Shown here: positions 55,025 through 63,173 of the stretch, piece by piece | How positions within the stretch are numbered: the first letter of the stretch is position 1 | How the letters are laid out: each line of letters starts with the position of its first letter | Assembly (NCBI GenBank): GCA_041940025.1 | Contig: JBGTSY010000001.1 | Span: forward strand, 1-64,000 | DNA length: 64,000 nucleotides | Source of the DNA: UBA5859 sp041940025 | Lineage (GTDB): Bacteria; Pseudomonadota; Gammaproteobacteria; UBA5859 | Direction: 5' to 3' | Program-made: the position numbers and the translations under genes | Notes under the pieces: generated by a model | Database searches by the model: none | What the model was told of the DNA's origin: nothing | Seen by the model: only the letters and a program-made list of their open reading frames with translations

Positions 55025-55042
55025 GTAATCATGTGTGATTAC
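55025..55042. promoter_or_regulatory. Perfect inverted repeat, candidate operator of the export operon
   Basis: GTAATCA-tgtg-TGATTAC, 7-bp arms, about 115 nt upstream of the export-protein start. No T-run follows, so an operator is more likely than a terminator. The rest of 54930-55299 is AT-rich and shows no gene. Confidence 0.5.
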
Positions 55043-55299
55043 ATTAGATAACATGGTACTACTAATATATTACATTCCGATGTCAGAAATCCATTGCAAA
55101 CTTGAAGGATGTCATTGAAATCCATGAATGATGGCGTCCAGACGTCTACCCCTGGAGATCAGAGATTAGGCAACCTGTTGTCCGACCAAGCAAGATTAAG
55201 AAAAATCTAAGACTAAAGGGAACATGAAATCCGTATAAACCCTAGTTCCCCCAACATGCAAATAGCTCATTAGGTTTTAGTTGTGGAAACTGATTATGC

Positions 55300-55812
55300 T
55301 CACCCGACGGTATTGGTCTCAGGTTGCCTTCTGTGTCCAACTATTAGGAACCCTAACAAGGACGAAAAGAGTAACCAGATACTAGCTGGAATAGGGATGG
55401 CACTAGGATCGCTCAGTAATGAACCTTTAACTGAATAGAGGCCCCAGTCGAACAGTCCCGTATTGGCTTCACCAGTAATAGAAAAATCATAGATTCCCGC
55501 AGCCAATACGCCGCTAAATGAATAGACTAAACCGTTTCCGGAAGTCGAAGTACTTTCTGTGAGAAATCCTAGTTCAGGAATCACGTCAAAATTATCAATG
55601 GTAGGATAGTTTTCAGTCACCACTGAAAAAGTGAGATCTACTAAGGTAGTTTGAGTCAGATCTAGTGTTCCGATATCAGAAAAATCAGAGAAACGTAAAT
55701 GTAATGAAACCACTCCATTTCCATCATCTTCAATCATGTAAGTAGCGGCATTAGAAAAAGCGGCAACAGAAAAACTCGACACTAAAAGTAATGCCTGTAT
55801 AAATTTGTTCAT
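55300..55812 (-). CDS. Secreted protein with PEP-CTERM/VPLPA-type sorting signal
   Basis: 170 aa from ATG 55812 (MNKFIQALLLVSSF); an upstream in-frame start is less likely. N-terminal Sec signal peptide, an Asp/Thr-rich beta-sandwich-like middle, and a C-terminal signal: PIPASIWLLFSSLLGFLIVG followed by HRRQ. This P-x-P-A-S, hydrophobic helix, basic-tail order is the exosortase recognition pattern. Probably a surface or matrix protein anchored or released by an exosortase not present in the window. Confidence 0.85.
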   Translation of the reverse strand: MNKFIQALLLVSSFSVAAFSNAATYMIEDDGNGVVSLHLRFSDFSDIGTLDLTQTTLVDLTFSVVTENYPTIDNFDVIPELGFLTESTSTSGNGLVYSFSGVLAAGIYDFSITGEANTGLFDWGLYSVKGSLLSDPSAIPIPASIWLLFSSLLGFLIVGHRRQPETNTVG

Positions 55813-56227
55813 TGTAACCATTCCCCAAAAATGTTGAATACAGCACAATTATTAAACATCCAGACAAAATAAATATTACAATGAAAATACTACTGGGTAA
55901 ATTAAATACCGCTTAAAAAAATTAATTTCGCAAATAAAAACAAACTCTACTTTTGCAAGTTGATTAATTTGCATGCAATTGGTTAAGTAATAAACAATCA
56001 ACCAACTTATATGTGCTGACAAAACAACCCGGAGCAATCGAGAATTTATCTACAACTGTATTGCAATCTAAAAAATGATTGGCAGAATACGTCATTGCGG
56101 ATCAGAAAATGACTATAGAAATTGGTGCCAGGATACCAACCATGACTTTCCTATAAGCTTAATATAATCGATCACGCGATTTCTTTTGTTACTCTTTAGT
56201 TAATTTATCTACGCCTCCCCTTCTAAA

Positions 56228-56273
56228 GCCAACAGGATGTTGGCATTAAATCATTCCGTCTACGGAAGGAGGG
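56228..56273 (+). promoter_or_regulatory. Two tandem hairpins abutting a strong Shine-Dalgarno
   Basis: GCCAAC-aggat-GTTGGC (56228-56244) and TTCCG-tcta-CGGAA (56254-56267). The second stem's 3' arm merges into AAGGAGGG (56266-56273), 4 nt before the ATG. Could be an operator pair or an mRNA structure gating translation of the LTD protein. The other ~400 bp back to the minus-strand gene are AT-rich with a TATAAT at ~56162 but no gene. Confidence 0.5.
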
Positions 56274-56277
56274 ATTC

Positions 56278-56931
56278 ATGCTATTTAAACAATCAAAGTT
56301 ATCCAATTCGCTTGCACTGATGACGCTACCGGCAAGCATCTCTTTATCGGCCGCAACCATTGAACCAGGGGATTTAATCATTACGGAAGTGATGGCGAAT
56401 CCTAAAGCCGTCTCCGATGCAAATGGAGAGTGGTTTGAAATATACAATGCCACCAGCAGTACCCTTAATTTAGCCAACTTAAATTTATCCGATGATGGTT
56501 CTAACAACCATACAGTAGCTAGTGATCCATTAAATCTGGCACCAAACAGTTTCTTCGTATTCGGTCGTAATGGTAATACAACAACCAACGGTGGATACAC
56601 CGCAGATTATGTCTATTCTGGTTTCACACTATCAAACGACAGTGATCAGATCATTCTTAGTCTTGGTGGAATTGTGATTGCACAGTTGGCCTATACTGGG
56701 GGATTCGTAATAAATGGAATCAGCTCTGAGTTAAAAAGTTTACCCAGTCTAGTAAGCAATTTTGGCGGCACACCTGAAGAAGCCAGTTATCTATTTGGTG
56801 ATGGTGACTATGGGACGCCAGGCGCCATGAATTCCACGGACTTTACTGCCGTGCCCCTGCCTGCAGCTTTGCCGCAATTGTTATTGGCCCTGGGTGCACT
56901 ATTTGGAATTAGGATAAAACAAAAAAGATAA
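56278..56931 (+). CDS. Lamin-tail-domain secreted protein with VPLPA-type sorting signal
   Basis: 217 aa. Signal peptide (~1-26), then a lamin-tail (LTD) Ig-like domain (~30-140; DLIITEVMANP, GEWFEIYNAT, NLNLSDDG). The C terminus is VPLPAALPQLLLALGALFGI followed by RIKQKR, a VPLPA/PEP-CTERM signal. Likely a surface-associated or matrix protein processed by an exosortase. Same location theme as the preceding minus-strand secreted protein, next to the export operon. Confidence 0.88.
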   Translation: MLFKQSKLSNSLALMTLPASISLSAATIEPGDLIITEVMANPKAVSDANGEWFEIYNATSSTLNLANLNLSDDGSNNHTVASDPLNLAPNSFFVFGRNGNTTTNGGYTADYVYSGFTLSNDSDQIILSLGGIVIAQLAYTGGFVINGISSELKSLPSLVSNFGGTPEEASYLFGDGDYGTPGAMNSTDFTAVPLPAALPQLLLALGALFGIRIKQKR

Positions 56932-56936
56932 GTCCA

Positions 56937-56978
56937 AAACAAAGAGCCCCTCTGCAATAACAGAGGGGCTCTTTGTTT
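56937..56978. terminator. Bidirectional intrinsic terminator
   Basis: An 18-bp perfect stem (AAACAAAGAGCCCCTCTG with its complement) around a CAATAA loop. The A/T-rich base of the stem gives a U-rich end in both directions (CTTTGTTT on either strand). It separates the LTD gene from the convergent rplM-rpsI operon. Confidence 0.9.
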
Positions 56979-57030
56979 GAATCAATTGACGGCAATTGCA
57001 TTGGAGCGGGCAAATGCCTGAAAAAAGGGT

Positions 57031-57426
57031 TTAACGTTTTGAGAATTGTGGACGCTTACGAGCTTTACGCAGTCCCACCTTTTTACGCTCAACAATACGT
57101 GCATCTCGCGTGACATATCCAGCGCGCCGTAAAGGTTCACGCAATGATTCTTCATACTGAATCAGCGCCCGCGTGATCCCATGACGAATCGCCCCGGCTT
57201 GACCAGTAGTGCCACCGCCATTAACGGTCACTTTAATATCGAAGTTTTCCAGATTGGAGGTGAGTTCCAAGGGCTGACGAACAACCATTCGCGCCGTTTC
57301 CCGGCCGAAATAATCATCTAAACTGTGACGATTGATTGTGATGTCACCTGATCCAGGTTTGAGAAACACGCGCGCTACTGAAGATTTTCTGCGCCCTGTT
57401 CCCGTATAAAGCTGTGATTCTGCCAT
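57031..57426 (-). CDS. rpsI: 30S ribosomal protein S9
   Basis: 131 aa, normal length. GTGRRKSSVARVFLKPGSG at the N terminus, VNGGGTTGQAGAIRHGI in the middle and the basic C-terminal tail ending RPQFSKR that reaches the P-site tRNA. Co-transcribed with rplM (21 nt upstream). Confidence 0.98.
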   Translation of the reverse strand: MAESQLYTGTGRRKSSVARVFLKPGSGDITINRHSLDDYFGRETARMVVRQPLELTSNLENFDIKVTVNGGGTTGQAGAIRHGITRALIQYEESLREPLRRAGYVTRDARIVERKKVGLRKARKRPQFSKR

Positions 57427-57447
57427 AATTGATAGCTACTTATATTC

Positions 57448-57876
57448 TCAGATTTCTAAGGGTTCCGGTTGCTGCGCTTGATGTTTATGCGTTGGACCCG
57501 CATAGACATGCAATTTTCGATACATGGCTCGTCCCAATGGGTTTTTCGGCAACATACCTTTCACTGCACGCTCAATGATTCGCTCGGGCGCACGCTCCTG
57601 TAACTTATTAAAGCTGAACTGCTTCAAACCACCGGGGTAGCCCGAATGGTGGTAGTACATTTTGCCTTCAGCCTTATTTCCGGTCACACGAACCTTTTCA
57701 GCGTTGATTACTACTATATGATCACCTGTATCCACACCAGGGGTAAATTCAGGTTTATGTTTGCCGCGTAACCGTGAGGCTACTTCGGTGGCCAACCGGC
57801 CCAAGGTTTTGTCGCTGGCATCCACCAGGTACCAACCTCGTTCTACCTCGGCAGGTTTTGCGCTAAATGTTTTCAC
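57448..57876 (-). CDS. rplM: 50S ribosomal protein L13
   Basis: 142 aa from GTG 57876 (MKTFSAKPAEVERGWYLVDA), equal to the E. coli length; an upstream in-frame ATG at 57948 would add 24 unrelated residues. GGAG lies ~10 nt before the GTG. Motifs: DASDKTLGRLATEVASRLRGK, GDHIVVINAEK, AVKGMLPKNPLGR. First gene of rplM-rpsI. In E. coli L13 represses its own operon through the leader, which makes the unusual leader here of interest. Confidence 0.97.
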   Translation of the reverse strand: MKTFSAKPAEVERGWYLVDASDKTLGRLATEVASRLRGKHKPEFTPGVDTGDHIVVINAEKVRVTGNKAEGKMYYHHSGYPGGLKQFSFNKLQERAPERIIERAVKGMLPKNPLGRAMYRKLHVYAGPTHKHQAQQPEPLEI

Positions 57877-57919
57877 AAGACATATGCTCCAGAGATCACT
57901 GGCCCACAAAAGAGGCGTA

Positions 57920-57948
57920 ATGCTACAGAAGGATTCATCGGGTTTCAA
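57920..57948 (-). promoter_or_regulatory. Candidate rplM-proximal promoter
   Basis: On the minus strand: TTGAAA (57943-57948), 17 nt, TAGCAT (57920-57925). It lies between the terminator at 57966-57995 and the rplM start and could drive rplM-rpsI by itself. Confidence 0.4.
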
Positions 57949-57965
57949 GACAATAATTTAAGAGG

Positions 57966-57995
57966 AAAAAAAAAGCGCGGCCGGGGAGGCCGCGC
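57966..57995 (-). terminator. Strong intrinsic terminator upstream of rplM
   Basis: Minus strand: GCGCGGCC-tcccc-GGCCGCGC followed by nine T residues (57966-57974). An 8-bp all-GC stem plus a long U-run make it one of the clearest terminators in the window. It lies 90 nt before rplM and about 160 nt after the ferredoxin stop, downstream of a strong promoter. Confidence 0.9.
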
Positions 57996-58075
57996 AAACC
58001 ACCAAAGGAGGATGGAGCAGTTGAAATCTTTAATTCTCGTAGGGAGCAAATGAGCTCATCAAGAAAGTGATGCGT

Positions 58076-58103
58076 ATTATACAAACGTTGGAATATTAGT
58101 CAA
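58076..58103 (-). promoter_or_regulatory. Strong sigma-70 promoter pointing toward rplM
   Basis: Minus strand: TTGACT (58098-58103), 16 nt, TATAAT (58076-58081), in AT-rich surroundings. The predicted start (~58069) is about 100 nt before the terminator above, so the default product is a short RNA of ~100 nt. Confidence 0.75.
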
Positions 58104-58154
58104 TAATAATAGAAAAATTTTTTATTAAGATTATATTAATAACTAATGACCCAG

Positions 58155-58463
58155 CTAAATCTGCAATCTTTCCACGATTTCACCCTTTAATAAGTGGCGT
58201 TCCACTATCTCATCCAGGTCGCTATATTGCTCATAGCGGTACCAAACGGCCTCTGGATAGACCACTAATACAGGACCGTCCACGCATCGATCTAAACAAC
58301 CTGCTTTGTTCACACGGATACGTCCAGGACCAGACTCTCCTAACTTTTTGATTTTATTCTTTATATAATCACGAGCTTGATCCGCCTGATGGTTCTGACA
58401 GCAGGGGCGTCCATCTTCACGAAAATTAGTACAAAAAAAGAGATGATGACGATAGTATGCCAC
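58155..58463 (-). CDS. Thioredoxin-like [2Fe-2S] ferredoxin
   Basis: 102 aa from GTG 58463 (MAYYRHHLFFCTN), with AAGGA 8 nt upstream; a longer frame to 58496 adds unconserved residues. Cluster cysteines: C11, C21/C22, C56 and C60 (AGCLDRC). This is the (2Fe-2S) ferredoxin family commonly annotated near glycolate/aldehyde oxidoreductase or NADH dehydrogenase genes. The redox partner is unknown; glcF is divergent next door. Confidence 0.9.
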   Translation of the reverse strand: MAYYRHHLFFCTNFREDGRPCCQNHQADQARDYIKNKIKKLGESGPGRIRVNKAGCLDRCVDGPVLVVYPEAVWYRYEQYSDLDEIVERHLLKGEIVERLQI

Positions 58464-58550
58464 GAGCAAGATCCTTGGCTTGATAAGAGTGCGCAATCGT
58501 AAATCGTCTAACCAGCCACTTCAAGAGAGGGGTATACCCAAAAAATTTTT

Positions 58551-59777
58551 ATGGCTAAAAATATGGTTATTGACAATGCACTTTTTTTGAAAACTGAGCA
58601 ATGTGTGCGCTGTGCCAGTTGCGCACCCAGATGCCCAACATACGCATTGAGCCGCAATGAAGCGGAGTCCCCGCGAGGCCGAATTACCATGATCGCCGGA
58701 CTGGCATCCGGTCAAATTCCGGTCACAGACTCCTTGCAGCAACATCTCGACAATTGCCTCACTTGCCGCGCTTGTGAACAGATTTGTCCGGCTAAGGTTG
58801 AGGTGGGCAGCATTCTCGATCAGGGACGTGCACTGATCCTTGAACAGCAATCGCCAACCTTCTCTCGGCAGCTTTTCAATAAAGTGCTAGATCTGATCAC
58901 TGCCTACCCAAAACCAGTGTCCAGATTAGTCAACTTGGTACGCCAGAAATGGATCCGTCGATCTGCACGCTCTGTTGGATTAGATCCCTGGATCCGCGCC
59001 TTATCTGCAAGCCAACCCATGACGCCCGTGCGCTCAGACAACACTACTGAAGAGGATCTGCACAAATCAGTGCAGCTTTTTACCGGTTGTCTCGGTGAGG
59101 CGATGCAGAGCCACACACTCAATGCTGCAATTTTGTTGCTGAATCACCTGGGATTCAGCGTGCGGATCCCGAAAGAACAGATCTGTTGCGGCGCCCTTCA
59201 TCAGCATCGTGGGGAAATGACTCGCGCGAGAACACTCGCCAGAAAAAACCTGGCAGTGTTCTCCGAGCCAGAAATCCCAGTGATCTATTGCGCGACCGGT
59301 TGTGGCGCAACCCTGTCAGAGTATCAATCGGAATCCTCGCAGAATTTTTCTAAGCAACTGTATGAAATCAACGAATTTATTGCTCAATCCGAAGTAGCGT
59401 CCTTAAGCTTCAGGCCACTGCACAAGAAAGTATTAATCCACGATCCTTGCTCCGCCCGCTATCCCCTTCAATGCGCTCATTTCAGCCAACAGTTACTCAG
59501 TCGAATCGAAGGATTGCACATTTATACTTTGGCAAATGATCAACACTGCTGCGGCGCTGCTGGAACTCATATGTTGTCCCATGCAAAAACAGCACAGACT
59601 CTTGCGGCACCAATTGTCGAACAGGCCGTTCGACTACAAGTTGACTATGTTGTGAGTAGTAATGTCGGTTGTGCGCTGCATCTAGGTGCCAATTTGCCAG
59701 ACTCTATACATGTGTGTCATCCGGTGGAGCTTTTAGCCATGCAACTCAATGATAAAACTAAATTAGGTGTAGAATAG
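58551..59777 (+). CDS. glcF: Glycolate oxidase iron-sulfur subunit
   Basis: 408 aa. Two N-terminal ferredoxin motifs, C18-x2-C21-x2-C24-x3-C28 and C69-x2-C72-x2-C75-x3-C79, for two [4Fe-4S] clusters, followed by two CCG domains (ICCGALHQHRGEM; HCCGAAGTHMLSH). Passes electrons from the flavin subunits of glycolate dehydrogenase to the quinone pool. glcD and glcE are not adjacent, so it may pair with subunits encoded elsewhere. It ends 6 nt before coq7 starts. Confidence 0.92.
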   Translation: MAKNMVIDNALFLKTEQCVRCASCAPRCPTYALSRNEAESPRGRITMIAGLASGQIPVTDSLQQHLDNCLTCRACEQICPAKVEVGSILDQGRALILEQQSPTFSRQLFNKVLDLITAYPKPVSRLVNLVRQKWIRRSARSVGLDPWIRALSASQPMTPVRSDNTTEEDLHKSVQLFTGCLGEAMQSHTLNAAILLLNHLGFSVRIPKEQICCGALHQHRGEMTRARTLARKNLAVFSEPEIPVIYCATGCGATLSEYQSESSQNFSKQLYEINEFIAQSEVASLSFRPLHKKVLIHDPCSARYPLQCAHFSQQLLSRIEGLHIYTLANDQHCCGAAGTHMLSHAKTAQTLAAPIVEQAVRLQVDYVVSSNVGCALHLGANLPDSIHVCHPVELLAMQLNDKTKLGVE

Positions 59778-59783
59778 AGCCGT

Positions 59784-60425
59784 ATGCAAAGAAAATATAA
59801 CTCCACTGACCGATTAGTCATTGCCTTGGATCAAGGTCTACGGACACTCTACGGCAAGCCTGACAATACTGGGCGTGACAGCCCAGCCCAAGATCTAGCC
59901 GAAACAGTTCAGTCGAAAAATGACAAACGCCACGTAGCGGGTTTGATGAGGGTCAATCATGCGGGTGAAATAGCCGCGCAAGCGCTGTACTACGGCCAGG
60001 CACTGACGGCTAAAGACGAAATTACGCGGGCTTCACTGCTGAATACCGCACGTGAAGAGGGCGATCATCTACATTGGTGCCAGCAACGCCTAACAGAGTT
60101 AAATAGCCATATTAGTTATCTTGGACCTCTATGGTATCTGGGATCTTTAACCATCGGCGCCATGGCCGGTTCACGGGGTGACGCCTTTAGTTTGGGATTT
60201 GTTGCTGAAACAGAACATCAAGTCAGCGCACATTTAAGCAATCATCTACAACGATTACCGCGACAGGACTCCCGTAGCCGTACAATCTTATTGCAAATGC
60301 AAGAAGACGAAGAAGGCCATGCCACACAGGCGTTACAGTCAGGGGGCAAACGGCTTCCTTGGTTGGTGCGTCGAACCATGAAAATGACGGCGAAAGTGAT
60401 GACCACTCTGGCGTATAGAATTTAA
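59784..60425 (+). CDS. coq7: Demethoxyubiquinone hydroxylase Coq7
   Basis: Di-iron monooxygenase that hydroxylates C6 of the ubiquinone ring. 213 aa. Iron-ligand motifs are visible: RVNHAGEIAAQALYYGQ, EEGDHLHWC, ETEHQVSAHL and EDEEGHATQAL (E-x2-H pairs). A membrane-associating hydrophobic stretch lies at ~112-130. Its presence implies that this organism does not rely on UbiF for that step, consistent with the UbiH/UbiI pair at 30-33 kb. Confidence 0.95.
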   Translation: MQRKYNSTDRLVIALDQGLRTLYGKPDNTGRDSPAQDLAETVQSKNDKRHVAGLMRVNHAGEIAAQALYYGQALTAKDEITRASLLNTAREEGDHLHWCQQRLTELNSHISYLGPLWYLGSLTIGAMAGSRGDAFSLGFVAETEHQVSAHLSNHLQRLPRQDSRSRTILLQMQEDEEGHATQALQSGGKRLPWLVRRTMKMTAKVMTTLAYRI

Positions 60426-60446
60426 TGTGTCTGTGAAGCACACATT

Positions 60447-61253
60447 CTAACGGGCAAATTCACTAATTTGATTGCGTCCGTAGAAGATCTCAACCATTTC
60501 CTCACGTAATTGCTTCTCTATATTCTCTTGTTCCTGCTGGGAGAATTCTTCCACTCCCTTGCCAAACAGAAAATTGTCGAGATCAAAATCTCTGATCATT
60601 AATTTCGTGTGATATAGCTTTTCGCTGGGATAATTGACATCTTCCATATGAAATTGGCGTTGATGTCTCTCCCCGATAAAATCTTGAATGCTGTTGATTT
60701 CATGATCTATAAAAATCTTAAAACCATTCACTGCTCGAGTAAAACCCCGTACTCGATAATCTAAGATGACTACATCCGATTCAAAATTCTCGATGAGAAA
60801 ATCCAATGCATTCAATGGAGACACCAAGCCACAAGTGGACACATCAATATCCGCTCTAAAGGTACAAATACCATTTTCCGGATGTATCTCCGGATAGGTG
60901 TGCACCGTTAAATGACTTTTATCTAAATGCGCCACGGTGGCCTGTGGATAGGTGGCAGTCAAGGGTAATTCCGACTTATGAGCGCCTAGCGGTTCATCGG
61001 CCAACAACATGGTGACGCTAGAGCCCTGAGGTTCATAATCCTGTCGGGCAATATTCAAGATTTGCGCCCCAATCATTTTAGCCACGGTTTCGAGGGAAGC
61101 AGTTAAGCGATCAGCATTGTAGATTTTGTCAATGTATTCTATGTATTCCCTGGATTGACTGGCTGTCGAGGTATAACAAACGTCATAAAGATTGAAACTC
61201 AGGGATTTGGTTAGATTATTAAACCCGTGTAGTTCTAGCTTATCTTTGTGCAT
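60447..61253 (-). CDS. speD: S-adenosylmethionine decarboxylase proenzyme
   Basis: Pyruvoyl enzyme of spermidine synthesis. E. coli-type (class 1a). Start set at ATG 61253 so the protein begins MHKDKLELHGFNNLTKSLSF, like E. coli MKKLKLHGFNN; a TTG at 61277 overlapping the VOC gene stop is possible. 268 aa. Self-cleavage site K112-S113 in HLDKSHLTVHTYPE; the catalytic Cys lies in FRADIDVSTCG. The spermidine synthase gene is not in the window. Confidence 0.95.
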   Translation of the reverse strand: MHKDKLELHGFNNLTKSLSFNLYDVCYTSTASQSREYIEYIDKIYNADRLTASLETVAKMIGAQILNIARQDYEPQGSSVTMLLADEPLGAHKSELPLTATYPQATVAHLDKSHLTVHTYPEIHPENGICTFRADIDVSTCGLVSPLNALDFLIENFESDVVILDYRVRGFTRAVNGFKIFIDHEINSIQDFIGERHQRQFHMEDVNYPSEKLYHTKLMIRDFDLDNFLFGKGVEEFSQQEQENIEKQLREEMVEIFYGRNQISEFAR

Positions 61254-61273
61254 GAGGTTAGACGACGCCTGAT

Positions 61274-61678
61274 TCAACTCAGTTTAAGTCCGGAAATCGG
61301 TGCATGAAAAATAAATTGCACCGTATTGCTGCCAGGATCCTGGCAATAAAAACTTCTGGCACCGTCTCGATGAGTTTTAGGTGAGGCAATTATCTCGACA
61401 CCTGCGCTGGATAAGTATTGATGCCAGCTATCCACATCTTCCGGGGCCGACAGAATAAATCCCAAATGATCGAGACTCTGGAGACCAGCTCTAGGTTCTT
61501 TGGCTCGATGCAATGCCAGATTATCCACTCCTGAAGTGAGATACACATTGTCTGCATCCGGACGCCACTCCACTTGCATACCTAATAATGTGACATAAAA
61601 ATGCTCACAGGACTCGAGATCGGTCACCCAAAGTGCTAAATGCCTCAATCCTTCCATTCCAGCAGGTCTTTCTTTCAA
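61274..61678 (-). CDS. VOC-family (glyoxalase/dioxygenase-fold) protein
   Basis: 134 aa with paired beta-alpha-beta-beta-beta modules. Metal-ligand-like positions: the His in LRHLALWVTDLE, an Asp-His in SLDHLGFI, and a C-terminal Gln/Phe strand (NTVQFIF). TTG start at 61678 is supported by GAGGAG 5 nt upstream. It precedes speD closely, which suggests co-expression; no substrate can be named. Confidence 0.85.
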   Translation of the reverse strand: MKERPAGMEGLRHLALWVTDLESCEHFYVTLLGMQVEWRPDADNVYLTSGVDNLALHRAKEPRAGLQSLDHLGFILSAPEDVDSWHQYLSSAGVEIIASPKTHRDGARSFYCQDPGSNTVQFIFHAPISGLKLS

Positions 61679-61834
61679 CTCGACTCCTCAACAGTACTCT
61701 TAATCAGGAGCCGGATTTTACCTCGATTCAAAAAAGAGACCAAAGTAATTTAAGCGCTCACAAGCAGACGCAGCCAAGCAACTTCGTTTATAATCCACGC
61801 AGTATCTGAACTCATTCATATGTAAGGTAATTTT

Positions 61835-62554
61835 ATGCGTCCCAGCGGCCGAGCGGCAGATCAGCTGCGTCAAGTCTCGATGATCCGACATTTCACTTGC
61901 CATGCAGAAGGTTCTGTCCTCATCGAGATGGGCAATACCAAAGTGCTTTGCAACGCCAGCGTGGACGATTCTGTGCCTCGATTTCTGAGAGGATCCGGCA
62001 GTGGTTGGGTCACCGCTGAATATGGCATGTTGCCGCGCTCCACCCATGATCGCATGCAACGGGAAGCAGCCCGTGGCAAGCAGGGTGGTCGCACCCTTGA
62101 GATCCAACGACTCATCGGTCGCTCCCTACGCTCGGTAGTCGATTTAGAAGCGCTGGGGGAGAGAACCATCGTTTTGGACTGCGATGTGATTCAGGCGGAT
62201 GGTGGTACCCGTACTGCGGCTATCACCGGTGCCTATGTGGCCTTAGTGGATGCAGTCACTCACCTACTTAAAAATAAATTGATCAAAAAAGATCCCATTT
62301 ATGGCCAAGTGGCCGCAATTTCGGTGGGCATTTTTGACGGAGACCCTATCCTCGATCTGGATTACCAAGAAGACAGTAAAGCGGAGACAGACATGAATCT
62401 CGTGATGAATGAAGCGGGACGCTTTATTGAGATTCAGGGCACGGCTGAAGGCAATGCCTTTACTCACGAGGAGTTCCTCCAATTACTCGAACTAGGGAAA
62501 CAGGGTGTAGAACAATTAACTCAGTTACAACGCTCGACCCTAGCACAATCTTAA
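61835..62554 (+). CDS. rph: Ribonuclease PH
   Basis: Phosphorolytic exonuclease that trims tRNA 3' ends. 239 aa. Family N terminus MRPSGRAADQLRQV, EYGMLPRSTHDR, GRSLRSVVDLEALGERTIVLDCDVIQADGGTRTA (in parts). Stop and the start of rdgB overlap (TAATG). rph-rdgB-hemW is a common gammaproteobacterial order. Confidence 0.97.
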   Translation: MRPSGRAADQLRQVSMIRHFTCHAEGSVLIEMGNTKVLCNASVDDSVPRFLRGSGSGWVTAEYGMLPRSTHDRMQREAARGKQGGRTLEIQRLIGRSLRSVVDLEALGERTIVLDCDVIQADGGTRTAAITGAYVALVDAVTHLLKNKLIKKDPIYGQVAAISVGIFDGDPILDLDYQEDSKAETDMNLVMNEAGRFIEIQGTAEGNAFTHEEFLQLLELGKQGVEQLTQLQRSTLAQS

Positions 62555-63165
62555 TGAACAAGCTGATCGTCGCCAGCCACAACAGTGGTAAAGTTCGTGA
62601 AATAGCGAATGAACTTAGTGCATACCAAATAGACGTCTCTGCTCAATCGGAATTCGACATTGGTTCTGCCGCCGAAACCGCGCCCACTTTTGTTGAAAAC
62701 GCACTGATAAAAGCTCGGCATGCCTGTCTTCACACCGGTTTGCCTGCATTGGCAGACGATTCAGGATTAGAAGTGAATGTCCTGCAAGGACAACCAGGAA
62801 TCTATTCGGCACGTTACGCGGGTGAAAATGCAACTGATGCCATGAACAATGAAAAATTACTAAAAACCTTACAGGCTGTTCCTGAAGAGAAGCGTCAAGC
62901 ACGCTATCAATGTTTCATGGTGTTTCTACGGACTGTGGATGATCCCACACCTATCATTTGTCAAGGTACTTGGGAGGGGACTATTTTATCAAGCCCGCAG
63001 GGTGACGGAGGGTTTGGTTATGATCCCCTCTTTTATATTGCTGAATTAGAATGCACCGCAGCAGAGCTGGATATCAATAAAAAAAATAAATTGAGTCATC
63101 GAGGAAAAGCCCTAAAAGCTATGTTGCCAAACATTGCAGCATATTTTCAGTCCCACCATGAATAA
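62554..63165 (+). CDS. rdgB: XTP/dITP pyrophosphatase
   Basis: Removes non-canonical purine triphosphates from the nucleotide pool. 203 aa. ASHNSGKVREIANEL at the N terminus, LADDSGLEV metal site, GEN..., the C-terminal GFGYDPLF and SHRGKAL motifs. Coupled to rph upstream (1-nt overlap) and followed within 10 nt by hemW. Confidence 0.97.
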   Translation: MNKLIVASHNSGKVREIANELSAYQIDVSAQSEFDIGSAAETAPTFVENALIKARHACLHTGLPALADDSGLEVNVLQGQPGIYSARYAGENATDAMNNEKLLKTLQAVPEEKRQARYQCFMVFLRTVDDPTPIICQGTWEGTILSSPQGDGGFGYDPLFYIAELECTAAELDINKKNKLSHRGKALKAMLPNIAAYFQSHHE

Positions 63166-63173
63166 ATGAGTCA

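Noticed and set aside
56079..56100. Sigma-54-like TTGGCA...TTGC upstream of the sorting-signal genes
   Set aside because: The spacing between GG and GC is 14 nt and not the required 10.
61718..62107. 129-aa minus-strand reading frame
   Set aside because: It lies opposite rph, whose protein motifs are unmistakable; the antisense frame has no family features.
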